NCBI RefSeq assembly: GCF_029852145.1
Contig: NC_079973.1
Location: 14,277,921 to 14,341,920 of the forward strand
Direction: 5' to 3'
Length of the DNA: 64,000 nucleotides
Source: Microplitis mediator
Lineage: Eukaryota > Arthropoda > Insecta > Hymenoptera > Braconidae
In this document: one piece after another, positions 22,051 through 33,883 of the stretch
Layout: each line of letters opens with the position of its first letter
Numbering within the stretch: position 1 is the stretch's first letter
Position numbers and translations under genes: made by a program
The notes under the pieces: model-generated
Databases searched by the model: none
The model's input: the letters and a program-made list of their open reading frames with translations, nothing else
Told to the model about the DNA's origin: nothing

Positions 22051-24260
22051 GGCATTTCGTTGCCACGCCGGTGAGACAGCGTTTGCTCGCGCATGCGCGC
22101 GGTATGACTGAGAGCACGTGTGTGCGAAAATTTTAATTTTTAATTTAAAAATAATTACATTTATTATTTATCATTTATAAGGGAATATTTATGATTTTGC
22201 GTTATTCAGGGGACATAATGTGTGGTCACATTATGCCCCAATCATTGTTTTTATTTTATTTTGATTTAATTGTATATCCAGGTATTGTGCAAATGAAAAT
22301 AGTGACCATAGAAGAGGGGAAAAATCGATATTTTCCCCTGCAATATCGATGGATAACATGCGGCTTTGATTAATTATTATTTAATTATATATATATTTTG
22401 CGATTATTATTTTGGTAAAAATAAATACCATATATACATATTCAATTTATTATGTATCATTCAGGTGGGGAAAAATTGTCTTTATAATTTATTTAATTAG
22501 TTTAAAGGCCCGGGGCTAGGTAACAATGATAATGATAATTAAGGGCGATTGTTGCGCCACGTGGGTGGCCAACAAGTGGCCGGCCCATTAAGTACTCAGA
22601 AAGGTACGGAAAATCTAACTGAGCAGACGCTGTGAATAATACGTTGCTAAAACGTTTTGAATAAAACGCAATTAAGTGTTATTTAACATCACTTGTAATT
22701 AATCTATTAAAGATTATTAAATCGTCTTGTTTATCGCGTGTGTGGTTACGAGGTCTATTTTTTTCGGAAGAAAGCAGTAATTAGTAAGTACTTTGATTTC
22801 TCTCCATGCATTGTTACCTGTAACCTCCCCGGGGATTGTTGGAATTCGCGAGTCTAATAATTGATGGATTTTATATCTAAATCCCCCTGAATGATACATT
22901 TTTATACATAAAAAGGATTGGGGACAATAAATTAATTATATTTTGTTTATGTTCTGATGTAATATTGGGAATTGCGCGGTTGCGGTAGTCCGTTGTATAG
23001 ATGTAGTTCGATATCGATATATCGATACTCACCTATATCTATATACTTATAGCTATAGCTATACACCGGCTGAGGAAATTCCTGCGCGGCGACGTAATAA
23101 TTCAGACTAAAAATTCCTGAGCCAATAATAATTATAAAGTCGAGTTATTATTATTATTTATATTATAATTTATTATATTTCATTATTATTATTAGTTAAT
23201 GGATTAACCCCGAATTATTATTTATATTTTTCTTTTTTTATTTACCCCAGTGGTCCAGCAATTTAAATTATATATTGTTTATAAATAATTACAAACAGAG
23301 GGATAATTATTTATGTAAAATAATTTATGTAAGGATTGAGTAAAATTTATATTGAGAGTGAGTGTGCCGTATCTTTCTCCCCCTGTAAAGTGTAAAGGGG
23401 TAACCCAAGGTGGTGATAAATATTTTATTGACATTTTGTTTAATTTGTTTAAGTGAATCATTATTATAATATAATTTATAATTTATATTGGATTTAAATT
23501 CAGAATTTCTTTTTGCATTGTATAGATTCGGCCCCCAGGGGTTCATGAAAGATTATAATTTATATTATCAGTGACATATTGTATTAAAATTTCTTAATAA
23601 TTTATATATAAACAATCGTATCCAACAATTCTCGGGGAAATACTTGATATTTATTTTCCTGGGTCTTTTCCTGCTATATTTAATTTATTTCATTATTTTA
23701 TATATATTTAACTGCATTTATTATTTTCTTTTCTTGATTATTTCTCTCTTTATTATTTCTTTCGATTTTATCCGCCTTGTTACTGGCTGTACTCGCTCGG
23801 ATTTTCCCTCGCAAATTTCCCCCTGATAAAAATTTTTTGTCCGTTTTCGAGAAACGGTCTGGCGCCTACGTGCACTAACCCAGCCTGAGGAGCTGGTCCA
23901 GGCACACTTTATAATTTATTATTTACAATTTTAATAACACTATTATTTATTTATTAATTTAAAATTTAATTGAAGTTAAATTTATCAACGTTTTATTTTT
24001 TTTCGGACTTTGAGTTTATTAAATTTAATTTAATTTCTTTTTTTTTGATTTACACGTGGGTGACCGCATACAGTACTGGGGTAATTCGCGTCTCCGTCGC
24101 GAAATTTAAACTAGTATTTGTTATACTACATTGAGATTTTTTTGTAAACTATCATCTTTGTCGATCATGAAAGTCATTGAAGAACACTGAAATGACAAAA
24201 AATTAGCAAATATTATTACAAAATGCATTAAAACTAGATTTATGAAGAAATGTTAATGTA
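22051..24260. other. Non-coding, AT-rich with GC-rich islets; nature unresolved
   Basis: No protein family is recognisable. A TGTTGCGCCACG string at 22550 resembles the TGTTGCG start of the BEL/Pao LTR and the solo LTR, but no matching CAACA end with a duplicated target was found. Simple AT tracts dominate 23130-23330 and 23580-23760. A dead LTR element leader is possible but unproven. Confidence 0.25.
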
Positions 24261-24276
24261 AAATGAGCGAGTGCTC

Positions 24277-24843
24277 TGTGGGATTCTGGTGTAGGTGTGG
24301 TGAATTCAATAATCAAAATTTACACACTTTTAGAATAAATAACTTAACTATTTATTTACATTTATACACTTAAATGGTAAGAATACTGTATAGCGAATGC
24401 GACTTAAACAATGTACGTGAGAGCGAATGCAACACAATAAGTACGTATAAACGCAACACGTGGTAATAGAAGCGGTTAAACTCGGAAATTACTTTAAGTA
24501 ATTAATTAAGAGCGGATGACAATTTATTTATATCCAATAAATAGCAGCCTTGATATACTGACTAAGTATTGAATATAATTCAGCACAAGATTTAGTTTAA
24601 TAGCACAAGAAAACTTTTATAACAGCGAAGCGGTTTTAGAACACGAGGTGAACTTTTGAAGAGCACGTTGTGAATTAATGAGGAAACATTGAAAAGTGAA
24701 AGCTCACAACGGTTTCTTTATGACGTCAGAGCGGTAGACCAATCAGAAAATTAATAGCCGACGCTGACGAAATTTCAGCCAATAGCGAAAATCCACGTAG
24801 CTTGTAGAAATCTTGAGCCAATGAGTGCGTTTCATGTCGCAAC
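24277..24843 (-). repeat. Candidate 3' LTR of truncated BEL/Pao element
   Basis: The segment lies directly after the end of the truncated pol on the - strand, beginning with TTGCGAC (compare TTGCG at BEL LTR starts) and ending CCCACA. There is no second LTR because the element's 5' end is lost. Boundaries are tentative. Confidence 0.4.
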
Positions 24844-24940
24844 TCTTTTATTCAAAGTTGGAACTAATTATTCAAATGATGGAATTTCCCCATTGGCCAA
24901 GATTTCGCGCGTAAGTTCAAATAGCGAAGGTGCTGCCGAC

Positions 24941-26200
24941 CTATTGGTGAGGCTCGGCGTTCTCAGGTGGTAGCGAATTGGGTCTTGACTGAACATTCTC
25001 CCCAGCGCTGGCGACGGTGTCGACAGGATTGTCGTCTGGAGAGTGAACTGGCAGCACGCACAGTTTAGCGATTGGTCTAACAAGTTCAGTGGTAGCGGTC
25101 TTCAGGGTGACGACTCGAGTCAACCCATCTCGTCCTGGATGTAATGCGAGTGGCCATTTTGATGGTGGGAACCTCTTATCAGTCAGCAGGACTAATGAGC
25201 CCACTTTGATGATATTAGATGGATGATGCCACTTTGATATTGATTGATGTCGTTGTGAATACTCGGACGACCATCTAGTCCAGAATGTCTGGAACATTTG
25301 TTGTAATTGTTGCCAGCGTGACAACGTAGCGGTATTGTTTTCCAGTAGCGAAGGTCCTGGCACAGCGATTAGAGGTTCACCGATGAGAAAGTGTCCAGGA
25401 GTCAAAGCGGTTAAGTCTGCAAGATCTTCGGATAGCGGAGCGATCGGTCTTGAATTGAGCACAGCTTCAATCTGTGTTAGCACTGTAGCGAGTTGGTCGT
25501 AAGTCAATAGCGATTCACCAATAGTTCGAATGAGATGGAACTTGATTGACTTGACGGCTGCTTCCCACTTGCCACCAAAGTGGGGAGCACTTGGCGGGTT
25601 GAACTTCCAGTCTGTGCCATCTGTAGCGAGTAAATACTAAAGTTCCCGTAGCTGTCTCGATCCTGCTGCGAATTCTTTCTTTAGCGTAGCGTCTGCTCCT
25701 ACAAAATTTGTACCACAGTCCGAGTATAGGGTACTGCAGGCGCCTCTCCTACTAGTAAATCTTCTGAATGCTGCGACGAACGCGTCAGTAGAATAGTCGG
25801 TGACAATTTCAATATGTATAGCGGAGGTAGCGAGACATACGAAGACAGCGATCCAACCTTTATAGGTTTTCGCACCTCGACCTTGGAAAGTCTTTAGTGT
25901 CACTGGCCCAGCGTAGTCTATTCCCGTGTGTAAGAATGCTTTCGATGGTCTTACACGAGCGGATGGCAATTGTCTCATTAGTTGTTGTGCACGAACACCT
26001 CTATGTCTCGTGCACACGACGCAGCGAAGAATATGAGACCTGACTGGAACACGCCCACCTTCTATCCAGACAGATCTCCGTAGATCAGCGAGTGTCAATT
26101 GAGTTCCCCCATGGAATGTTTTTTGGTGCGAATGTTCTATGAGTAGCGTACTTAAGCGTGATGATCGTGGTAAAATAGCTGGATTTTTTTGATCATCATC
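24941..26200 (-). pseudogene. 5'-truncated BEL/Pao pol: integrase and C-terminus
   Basis: Two - strand frames (25637-26098 and 24941-25507), separated by a frame break and stop near 25510-25640, parallel the integrase end of the intact BEL/Pao at 13403. The first has HILRCVVCTRHRG (zinc finger), HTGIDYAGP and YSDCGTNFVGA (DD of the DDE core). The second has VLNSRPIAPLSED, LTPGHFLIG and a DUF5641-like tail with VGSLVLLTD. Protease, RT and RNase H are absent, and the sequence stops at about 26210 against an AAATTTTATAAAATTT repeat. It is clearly diverged from the intact element, so an older, related family. Confidence 0.8.
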
Positions 26201-26204
26201 CAGT

Positions 26205-26660
26205 AGCCAATTTTATACAATTTTATAAGACTGTACAGCGAAATTTTATAGAATTTCATATAATTTTAGCAAATTTCATATAATTTTATAAAACTTTACA
26301 TGGTAAGATCTTAAAAAGGAAGTCATAATTAGATAAAATTTTATATAATTGTACGAAATTTTACAAGATTTTATGAAATTGTATAAACTTTTATACGATT
26401 TCATAAAATTATATGCGATCTTATAAAATCTTATACAAATTTATACAATTTTATAAAGTAAAATCTCAAAAGGGGAGTAATAATTAGATGAAATTTTATA
26501 TAATTGTATGAAATTTTATAAAATTATATAAAATTTTATAATATTTCATAAAACTTTAGAGAACTTGATGCCACTATTGCATCTAGTGTAGGGTAGCATT
26601 TTGTAAAATTTGATAAAATTTCACACAATTTTATAAAGTTTATTACAAATTATTATAAAT
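26205..26660. repeat. AAATTTTATAAAATTT-word array
   Basis: Dense variants of ATAAAATTTTAT in both orientations. It truncates the BEL/Pao pol remnant on its left. The same word fills 27567-27912 and recurs at 59660-59880 and 60675-60740. Confidence 0.6.
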
Positions 26661-27450
26661 ATTGTTAGAAATTCGAAGTAAATAGATAAAATTTTTGATG
26701 GCCATAAAAAAAAAATTTCATTTTTGCGGGCAAAATATGGTGATAAACAAATATGAAAATTATATTATAAAAAATATAATTGATTACCTAAATATATGCA
26801 GGGTACCCCCAGAAAAATGTAGAAAAAAAAAAAAATTCTGAATATTGAATAAGTTTGATTTCATTAAAATTTTTTGTAAGTTATTTACATTAAGAAAAAT
26901 TACATTTTACACAATTATTGGATGCAAAGGAAGATAAAAAAGTTTTTAATAGTTTTTATCATAATACAAAAGACTTTAACATTTTTCGACCGGTACTCGA
27001 TTCTTGAAAAAGTTTAACGAAAAAAATTCAAAATAATGCTCAATTATATTTACAAAAGTAATTTTGGGATGGTTATAATAGATTTAAAAAAAAAAATTTT
27101 TTTTATAAAATTTTAGAAGTACCTCGTTTTGCCTACCCCCGCCACCCCTTTGTCTTACATATTTATATATATATTACAAAATGTGATAATTTTGAATTTA
27201 ATGTTTTTAAACTTTTATTTTGTCAACTAGCAATTCAAATTCAATCGTCGTTACTCAAAAAAAAGTTCAAAAATTTCGCCATTAATTCAAAAATATAAAT
27301 CATGAAAAATCAATAAATTTGATTAATTTTAAAATTTTATGTCCATTAAACAGTCGATAGTTGAATTATTCAAATCTTTTTTTTATACATTATTATAAAT
27401 TAATACTATGAAATATGGCTGATAAGAATTCATGAGTAATCATAAATACA
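26661..27450. other. AT-rich, no gene seen
   Basis: Poly-A and poly-T runs; no ORF of note, no RNA gene and no clear repeat boundary. Confidence 0.4.
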
Positions 27451-27566
27451 GCCACGAATATTTCTAAGCTACAAGTGACCAATAGACGAGCGGAGCAGAC
27501 TACGATTCTTCAATAACAAAAGTTAAGCAGCATCGAGGTTGGTCATTAATTGGATGGGTGACCCGT
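27451..27566 (+). pseudogene. 5S rRNA-like fragment
   Basis: AAGTTAAGCAGCATCGAG (27519-27537) followed by GGATGGGTGACC (27552-27563) matches the internal control region of 5S rRNA (box A / intermediate element, and box C) in sequence and roughly in spacing. A GCCACG start at 27451 recalls the 5S 5' end, but 27457-27510 is not recognisable and the interval is about 20 nt too long. The 3' end is lost where a CCCGGAAAAA MITE begins. It is a 5S pseudogene or 5S-derived SINE head, not a functional gene. Confidence 0.65.
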
Positions 27567-27912
27567 CCCGGAAAAAAAAAATCATTTTATAAAACTTTAT
27601 AAAATTTTATAAAATTTTACAAAATTTCATAAAACTTTATACTGAAAATGGCCTGGTAAAATGTTATGAAATTTTACAAAGTTTTATAAAATTTTATAAA
27701 TTTTTATAAAACTTCATAAAATTTCATAAAACTTTATAAAATTTGATAAAATTTTACCAGGCCATTTTCAGTATAAAATTTCATAAAATTTTATGAAATG
27801 CTAGTACTAAAATTTTGTAAAATTTTATAAAATTTTATGAAATGCTAGTACTAAAATTTTGTAAAATTTTATAAAATTTTACAAAATTTAATAAAAACAT
27901 TTTTTCCCGGGC
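27567..27912. mobile_element. MITE with CCCGG(G)AAAAA ends and AAATTTTATAAAATTT interior
   Basis: The left end is CCCGGAAAAAAAAAA and the right end ATTTTTTCCCGGG. A clear internal inverted repeat around CTGAAAATGGCCTGGTAAAA (about 27638) and its complement (about 27747) lies among AAATTTTATAAAATTT words. No TA duplication is evident at this copy. Confidence 0.6.
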
Positions 27913-28720
27913 ATTATTTCTGTTGACTACACTCAGTCGATTAATCAAGAGATCTTTTTCACGAGTTTTGATTTTCGATACTACACTTTGTCTTACACTT
28001 TCCGGTGCTACATGCTTTATGACGATCATCTTAGGTATTTCTTTTTTTAACTTAATAAAATATTTTTTCTAAGGGCTAATAATTTATTTTTTCCCTCTTT
28101 TCTGCGTTCTGTACTTTCTTGTGAGGCAATGCAGGTTTCATTTTTTTTCGAAACTTGATGGATTTAATGATGAATCATTTGATAATTCAGTTTCTCTAGC
28201 AGAATTATTTCGTTCCTCAGAAGATGATTTCTTAGATTTACATTTTTTTGTCTTCAGTAGATTTATCATTTTCTGCTTCAGTACCGAAAAATAAATTTTT
28301 TACTTCGGCAAGACTTTCATTGAGTTTTTAAATTCACAAAGCTCTCTTAAGACCTGCAGCTTTTCCAAGTAAATTTGCGTCTGTATCAGTGAAACAAGCA
28401 TTTTCTTCAGCTTTCAAATTTTTCAAGTGCATCTTTGTAATCATCTAAAAAAATAAATATTCATTATTAAGTATGGAAAGGTCTATTTCAAGTAATAGTA
28501 AAAAAGTATAAAAGTAATAATTAATGGTGACGGCTTATTGCATAACTCATAAATATTTAAATGATCTGATTGCATTGGTTCTGTATAAACTGAATCCATC
28601 ATTTTCCATAGTACGTCATGTAATTTAATTAAATATCCATTACGAAATATTTTGGTTATCTCAACAATTTGATTATTTTCTAATAATGCAAAATTATTAG
28701 GCAAATTGATTTAAAGGAAA
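27913..28720 (-). pseudogene. C-terminal fragment of a transposon-derived protein gene
   Basis: The - strand frame at 28483-28704 (starting MPNNFALLENNQIVEI, then PMQSDHLNIYELCN) resembles the C-terminal part of the uncharacterised insect transposon-derived protein whose middle part is at 33182-33723. 28080-28450 on the same strand has Lys/Ser-rich protein-like sequence in shifting frames. A further frame at 27835-28029 (MIVIKHVAPESVRQSVV) is unrecognised. All are too broken for a functional product. The order on the - strand fits one ancestral gene disrupted by the insertions between 28.7 and 33.2 kb. Confidence 0.4.
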
Positions 28721-29380
28721 AATTCTTCATAGGGTAAGTTAAGAATTTCGTATTCATTTTCTTTTAAAATTATTAATTCAACTTTTAATAAAGTTTGTTT
28801 TTGAACTATTGATTTTTCATGCTGTTTAAAATATATAAGGCTCTTGGTTTGAACGGACTTATCTAATTATTTAATTATCAAACAATTTTGAATATTATTT
28901 CTTAACCGTCGTTTTGAAATAAAATAAACTCACAAAAATAGAAACTTTCACTTTTTTCAGCCTAAATTTAGCCAAATTTACTCGGCTGCTTGCAACCCGA
29001 GTCCCTAGTTTTATGATCCTTTGTCCCTTGAGGAAATAAAGGCCAGATGCGGTTGGGACTAGAGATGTACGCCCGCATTCATACGGCTTTACATTTGCTC
29101 TGTACTCTTACTGTATCCTGTGTTGCCCGCTAATACTTTTTTTCACATAGGTTTTCCACAGAGCAGTTTTAAGAGAATATTTCTCAATATTGTATTCCTT
29201 TTTATTTGAGTCAGAAAACCCTCAAGACCGTTCTCGAAGAGTTTCGGCTGTTCTCTCCAGTCTTTTGTATAAACCAAGGACCCGAAATCCCAGGCAAAAA
29301 TAGTCAGTCGTCTCTGACCTTTTATACCAAGCACATCGAGTATCTCCGATCCTGTTCAACTATCTTTTATCTACCAGGGA
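28721..29380. other. No recognised gene
   Basis: 28721-28980 is AT-rich. 28980-29380 is more balanced in composition and includes short ORFs on both strands with no recognisable motif. It may be a piece of an unidentified repeat. Confidence 0.3.
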
Positions 29381-29540
29381 AAAATAATTTAGATCTATTC
29401 AGATCAAATTAGATCTAATCTGATCAGAATAGATCTGCTTGGATCTAAACAGATCAAGGTAAATAAAAAACACTCTTAGATCTGCTCAGATCAAATTTGA
29501 TCTAATTCGCTAGATCTAAATAGATCTGTTTTTTTTATCT
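29376..29540. repeat. AGATCT-word MITE segment
   Basis: Begins TA-CCAGGGAAAAATAATTTAGATCT-like sequence and continues as overlapping AGATCTGATC/AGATCAAATT words in both orientations. Confidence 0.55.
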
Positions 29541-30129
29541 CTATCCTAATAAAAGTTGACATGTCTGATTAAAAATATATTAAATATATCACAATAATAT
29601 AAAATATATAGGATCGAAGCCATTAAAATTAAAAGTCAACGTTTCATGTTCCATATGAGATCAGCTTTATCTTCTCCTTTGAATGATACAATTGAAATTT
29701 AACAATAAAGATTCATATTCAAGACCACTCTTCTCCAAACAATACAAATTAACATATAATTCAGAAGATACCAATTTAAATAAAACAAAATATCCAATAG
29801 TTATTGATCTCGACAGTAATACAAAAAGAGTATAAGTAATTAAATATTGTCATATATTAGACTGATTTTTTGTTAAATAAAATTGATTATAATCAATATG
29901 AAACATTTTGCATAAATATGAAGGATCACTTTTATAAACAATAATGAAAGTAATCTCATTTTAAGATACATAAAGAATTTTTTCTTAAAGTATTTTATAC
30001 TTATTTACCCAATGAAAATAATAAAATATTTCTTTATAATCTGTACAGATCTAACCCGACTAGAATTTCTTCCTGATTTGCTTGAAGTACCATAAAGACC
30101 TTATCAGGTTAATATAAGGTTTGCCTTAT

Positions 30130-30910
30130 TAGGGCAAACCTGACAAGTTCCTTGTCAGAACCTCATCAGGATATCCTTATTAAAAAGAAAAGTTATTTGC
30201 CATCGGGTCAACCTGACGAGTTCCTGATCAGGACCTCGTCAGGATATCCTTATTCAAAAAAAAGTTGATTGCCATCGGGTCAACCTGACAAGTTCCTGAT
30301 CAGGATCTCGTCAGGATATCTCTATTAAAAAAAGTTATTTGCCATCGGGTCAACCTGACGAGTTCCTGATCAGGGCCTCGTCAGGATATTCTTATTCAAA
30401 AAAAGTTATTTGCCATCGAGTCAACCTGACGAGTTCCTGATCAGGGCCTCGTCAGGATATTCTTATTCAAAAAAAAGTTATTTGCCATCAGGTCAACCTG
30501 ACGAGTTTCTGATCAGGACCTCGCCAGGATATCCTTATTCAAAAAAAAGTTGTTTGCCATCAGGTCAACCTGACGAGTTTCTGATCAGGACCTCGCCAGG
30601 ATATCCTTATTCAAAAAAAAGTTAATTGCCATCGGGTCAACCTGACGAGTTTCTGATCAGGACCTCGCCAGGATATCCTTATTCAAAAAAAAGTTAATTG
30701 CCATCGGGTCAACCTGACAAGTTCCTGATCAGGACCTTGTCAGGATATCCTAATTCAAAAAGAAGTTAATTGCCATCGGGTCAACCTGACAAGTCCCTGA
30801 TCAGGACCTCATCAGGATATCTCTATTACAAAAAAAGTTTTTTACCACCGGGTCAACCTGACGAGTTCCTAATCAGGACCTTATCTGGATATCCTTATTC
30901 AAAAAAAAAG
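30130..30910 (+). repeat. 72-bp minisatellite, about ten units
   Basis: GCCATC(G/A)GGTCAACCTGA recurs at 30484, 30556, 30628 and 30700, exactly 72 bp apart, with less regular units before and after. Each unit is rich in CCTGATCAGG and GGATATCC palindromes. The 72-bp period keeps a 24-residue frame open, which accounts for the apparent coding at 30410-30625 and 30770-31045. Confidence 0.85.
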
Positions 30911-31056
30911 TTATCCCATTCCTTTAAATATTTCATTTACAGGCTTAAAATTAAAAAACGTACAAAACAACATTATACAAAAATCACGTCAATCATTGTA
31001 GCACAGATTTTTTACTTCTTCATCAGTTATTCTTTGACATCATAATGAATATTATA

Positions 31057-31276
31057 TTTACACTTTCAAGATCACTTGTGTATGTCAGCCCAGTGGATAG
31101 CATCGAGGACTTTGAATCGAAAGGCCGCAGGTTCGAGCCCAGCAGTTATCGGGATTTTTTCATCAATAAAAAATATGTTTACTTCCTCTAATTAATGCTG
31201 TCAATACAATAGATAACATTCTTGATCGAATTAAAATTCTCTTATTTTTTTTTTGCAATTTAATATTTTTTTAAAA
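31057..31276 (+). mobile_element. tRNA-derived SINE, copy 1
   Basis: Pol III boxes are visible: an A-box-like TCAGCCCAGTGG at 31085-31096 and B box GGTTCGAGCCC at 31130-31140. The 3' part (TCGAATTAAAA, then TTTTTTTTTGCAATTTAATA) matches copies at 36185-36414 and 61471-61693, both in the opposite orientation. Confidence 0.75.
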
Positions 31277-31533
31277 TAATTACTAATAAAGCAATCCTGA
31301 TAAGGATTTGATGAGCATATCCTGGTAAGGACCTGATAAGGCAATCCTGATAAGGACGTGATGAGGATATCCTGGTAAGGTCCTGATAAGGCTATCCCGA
31401 TAAGGACCTCATGGGTCTTAAGCGTTACATCCATATCAGGATCCTCGTCAGGATACCCTGATCAGGACCTTATTTGAAATAAGGTTAACCCGATAAGGAC
31501 CTCGTCAGGCCCTTATGAAAAATTCTAGTCGGG

Positions 31534-32175
31534 AATCTGATCAGACCAGATCTGAACTTTTTTTCACGAGAAAAAGTTACATCAGCTCAGACCTGGTTTG
31601 ATCCGTACAGATCTAATTAGATCTATTAATATTTACTTCATAAATTGATCGTTTAATCAATGTTGATCTATTTTGATCTGACTAGATCTAGGTTGATCTG
31701 ACTTGATTAGATTTGGTCAGGGTAGATCTGGACTATTTTTCCCCGAAGAAAAATGTCATGTCTGATCAGATCTCGTTTGATCTGAACAGATAAAATCAGA
31801 TCTACTCTGATCTGGGTTCAGTATAAATTATGGTTCGTGAAAATTTAAGATCATTTAATCAGGTAGACTCGAAAATATTGGCGAATCACGAAACAAAAAA
31901 AAAATGTTTTTTTTTAGTTTTTTTAGTGATTTCTCAGAACCGACTTGAAGATCGACTTCAAAATCTAATCAGGTTATTTTATAACAAAGTTATTTTTTTC
32001 AGGTTATTTTGTTACGAGGTTATTTTGTTCTAGGTTATTTTGTCGGGGTTATTTTGTCGAGGTTATTTTGTCCGAGGGTAACCGGTCACGGCACCTAAAT
32101 AATTACGATCAAATTCGATCTGAGCTGATCTAATTTGATCAAAACAGATCTAAATTTTTTTTCCCGGGTAATACA
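31534..32175. repeat. AGATCT-word repeats, several fused ends
   Basis: 31534-31830 and 32095-32175 are full of AGATCTGATC variants. ATTTTTTTTCCCGGG ends at about 32166, followed by TA. The piece between (31830-32095) has a run of GGTTATTTTGT repeats (31970-32065). Confidence 0.55.
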
Positions 32176-32339
32176 GTGAAATCAACAGTAGTTCAGTTTT
32201 AATTAGTATTTAGTTTTACAGCATTTTATCAGCGATTATCCACGGCAAAAAGTCACCTTCACAATAGCAATCACCTCGGGCGTTATCAACCGCCTTTGTG
32301 CAATACTTCTGTTCAACTATCAAGTGGTGTCTACCATGA

Positions 32340-33090
32340 CTCTATGCAGCATGACTCCTGATCATCCAGTTGCTGTCGATAACACAGCGATTATACTTGT
32401 GTGACTTCTTTCCCTTTAAGTAATAATCAAGAATCAAGTACGTTGCATCCTGAGCAAGAAACAGTTCTCTGGGCTGCATCGCGCAATTCCGCTCTAGTGT
32501 GAGCGTGGTATCCAGTTCGACTTGTCTCAGCTGTCCAGAGATCAATCACTCGACTCAGGTCTAAGTAAAGCATAACTTGGGCTACGTTTGGTATGTAAAC
32601 ATCAGCCACTAACACCGCATATTTTCCAACAGTCGCTGCCTACTTGCTGTTAACTAGCTAGTGCGAGATCTGAGCGAGCATTTACGAGATTTGAACGAGC
32701 ACTATGAGTCTTCACCCTAAGACTCAAGATCCCGAACTAAGCCCAAGACCACCTGATCACGCCAGCAGTTGCTTGGCCCTGCCAAGCTAGAACCAACAAC
32801 GTACATCGCCTACCTACTGTGTGTCGCTTGACATAGCGAGATCCTCAACCACGAGAGTCTTTCGCCTGGCACGGTGAGACTATCATCAACCAGAGCTACC
32901 AGTCAGCGGGTCGTTTATCAGGATCGATTCCAGTTCATCATCACTCAACACCGACCGAGTCAGAGCACGTTAGCCCTGTTGCCGCAAGCTCAGCCACTAG
33001 GAATACAATCTGCTGAGTATTCACCAACACCAGAGTCATCAAATACAGTCCAATACTCTGACATCCATCTGAGTCCAATATGAGTTTACA
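32340..33090 (-). mobile_element. GC-richer dispersed element, copy B
   Basis: The reverse complement parallels 5530-6870 (see copy A), with matching blocks at both ends, but copy B lacks the approximately 800-bp tandem-hairpin block. It interrupts the - strand transposon-derived gene: that gene's frame stops near 33180 and other parts appear at 28.5 kb. No protein was recognised in it. Confidence 0.55.
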
Positions 33091-33181
33091 ATAATTGATA
33101 CATAAAATAATTTGTTCAAAGATCAATAAATTTGTTATTTATACAATTTAGGTCTTGCCCAAACACATGCGTCCTACGACA

Positions 33182-33723
33182 TCATTGAGCTATTGATCGA
33201 AAAGGTGATCGCAGGATTCGTTTAATTTTCCCGAGTAAACTTTTAAATGCAAAAGCATATATTTCACTCAAACTGCAATTCATATTTACCCCGTCATCAG
33301 TTAAATGTATCAAATGATGCATGTTAACTGTTACTAAGTACTTCCATACATATCTTGAGTTTCCAAAAAAAACTTTTCTAACATCTCTCGTTCCATTTGA
33401 GAAAATTGTAGAGCAGTTCCATTTGACCATAATAATCGAGAAGCAGCATGTAACAAAATAAAACTGTTATACATTGGAGGAGTTGAAATTTTTTTTAGTA
33501 CGATAAGTCCAATATAAAATAGAAAAAGTTTGTGTTCAGTTGCTTTCCACTTCGAAACATCATCTAGGTCTCTTAGTTGTCTTTGAAACTCATGAGGTGT
33601 GTGAAGTTTTATCATTTTTATTCGACGAGTTATTTCAGATAAATGATTCGCACTCAATTTTGTCTTTGATTTTTTTTTTATTCGCTGAACACTAATAGTC
33701 CATGAGTTTTGAATTTGCTCCAA
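33182..33723 (-). pseudogene. Transposon-derived protein gene, middle part
   Basis: The - strand frame from 33723 contains LRDLDDVSKWKATEHKLFLF, IVLKKI, LLHAASRLLW and LEKFFLETQDMYGS. After a frameshift near 33350 it continues MHHLIHLTDDGVNMNCSLSE and FKSLLGKIKRIL. This order (WKATE, GP/GLIVLK, LLH-A-RLL, Y-...-N-HHL-HL-DD, L..LKR.LR) is that of a widespread uncharacterised transposon-encoded protein in insects, often annotated only as hypothetical and related to CACTA-type transposases by position of motifs. The frameshift and missing flanks mark it as a pseudogene. Confidence 0.6.
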
Positions 33724-33883
33724 GAAATCCTAAATGCATGAAATCAAAAACAATAATTGATATCATAATAATATTTAGATTAATAACTGTCAGAGGAGAT
33801 GCTTTATTTTAATGATCAGGGTTGCAGAAATCACGGAACGTTTCATTTGTCCTCAAATTGTTATTAGTTGACGTAGAAGTCAT

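Larger units (their letters stand above)
30055..31533. mobile_element. Element with CCCGACTAGAATT ends and CCTGATCAGGACC words
   Basis: The left end CCCGACTAGAATTTCTTCCTGA and the right end, which reads in from 31533 as CCCGACTAGAATTTTTCATA, are inverted copies. The interior holds a 72-bp minisatellite (30130-30910), a tRNA-derived SINE (31057-31276) and, to the right, CCTGATAAGGACCTGATAAGG words. It interrupts an AGATCT-word element: the flanks read AGATCTAA and AATCTGATCAG. Confidence 0.65.

Noticed and set aside
22550..23627. LTR from TGTTGCGCC to CCAACA
   Set aside because: The flanking five bases (GCGAT and ATTCT) do not match and no second copy or primer site was found.
24050..24110. 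Second 5S-like match (GTGGGTGACCGCATAC)
   Set aside because: Only a short match to the box C region; no box A or intermediate element nearby.
30410..31045. Open frames with 24-residue repeats (PSGQPDEFLIRT-type)
   Set aside because: The 72-bp minisatellite period is a multiple of three, so any open unit stays open. No start context, domain or splice signal supports a gene.
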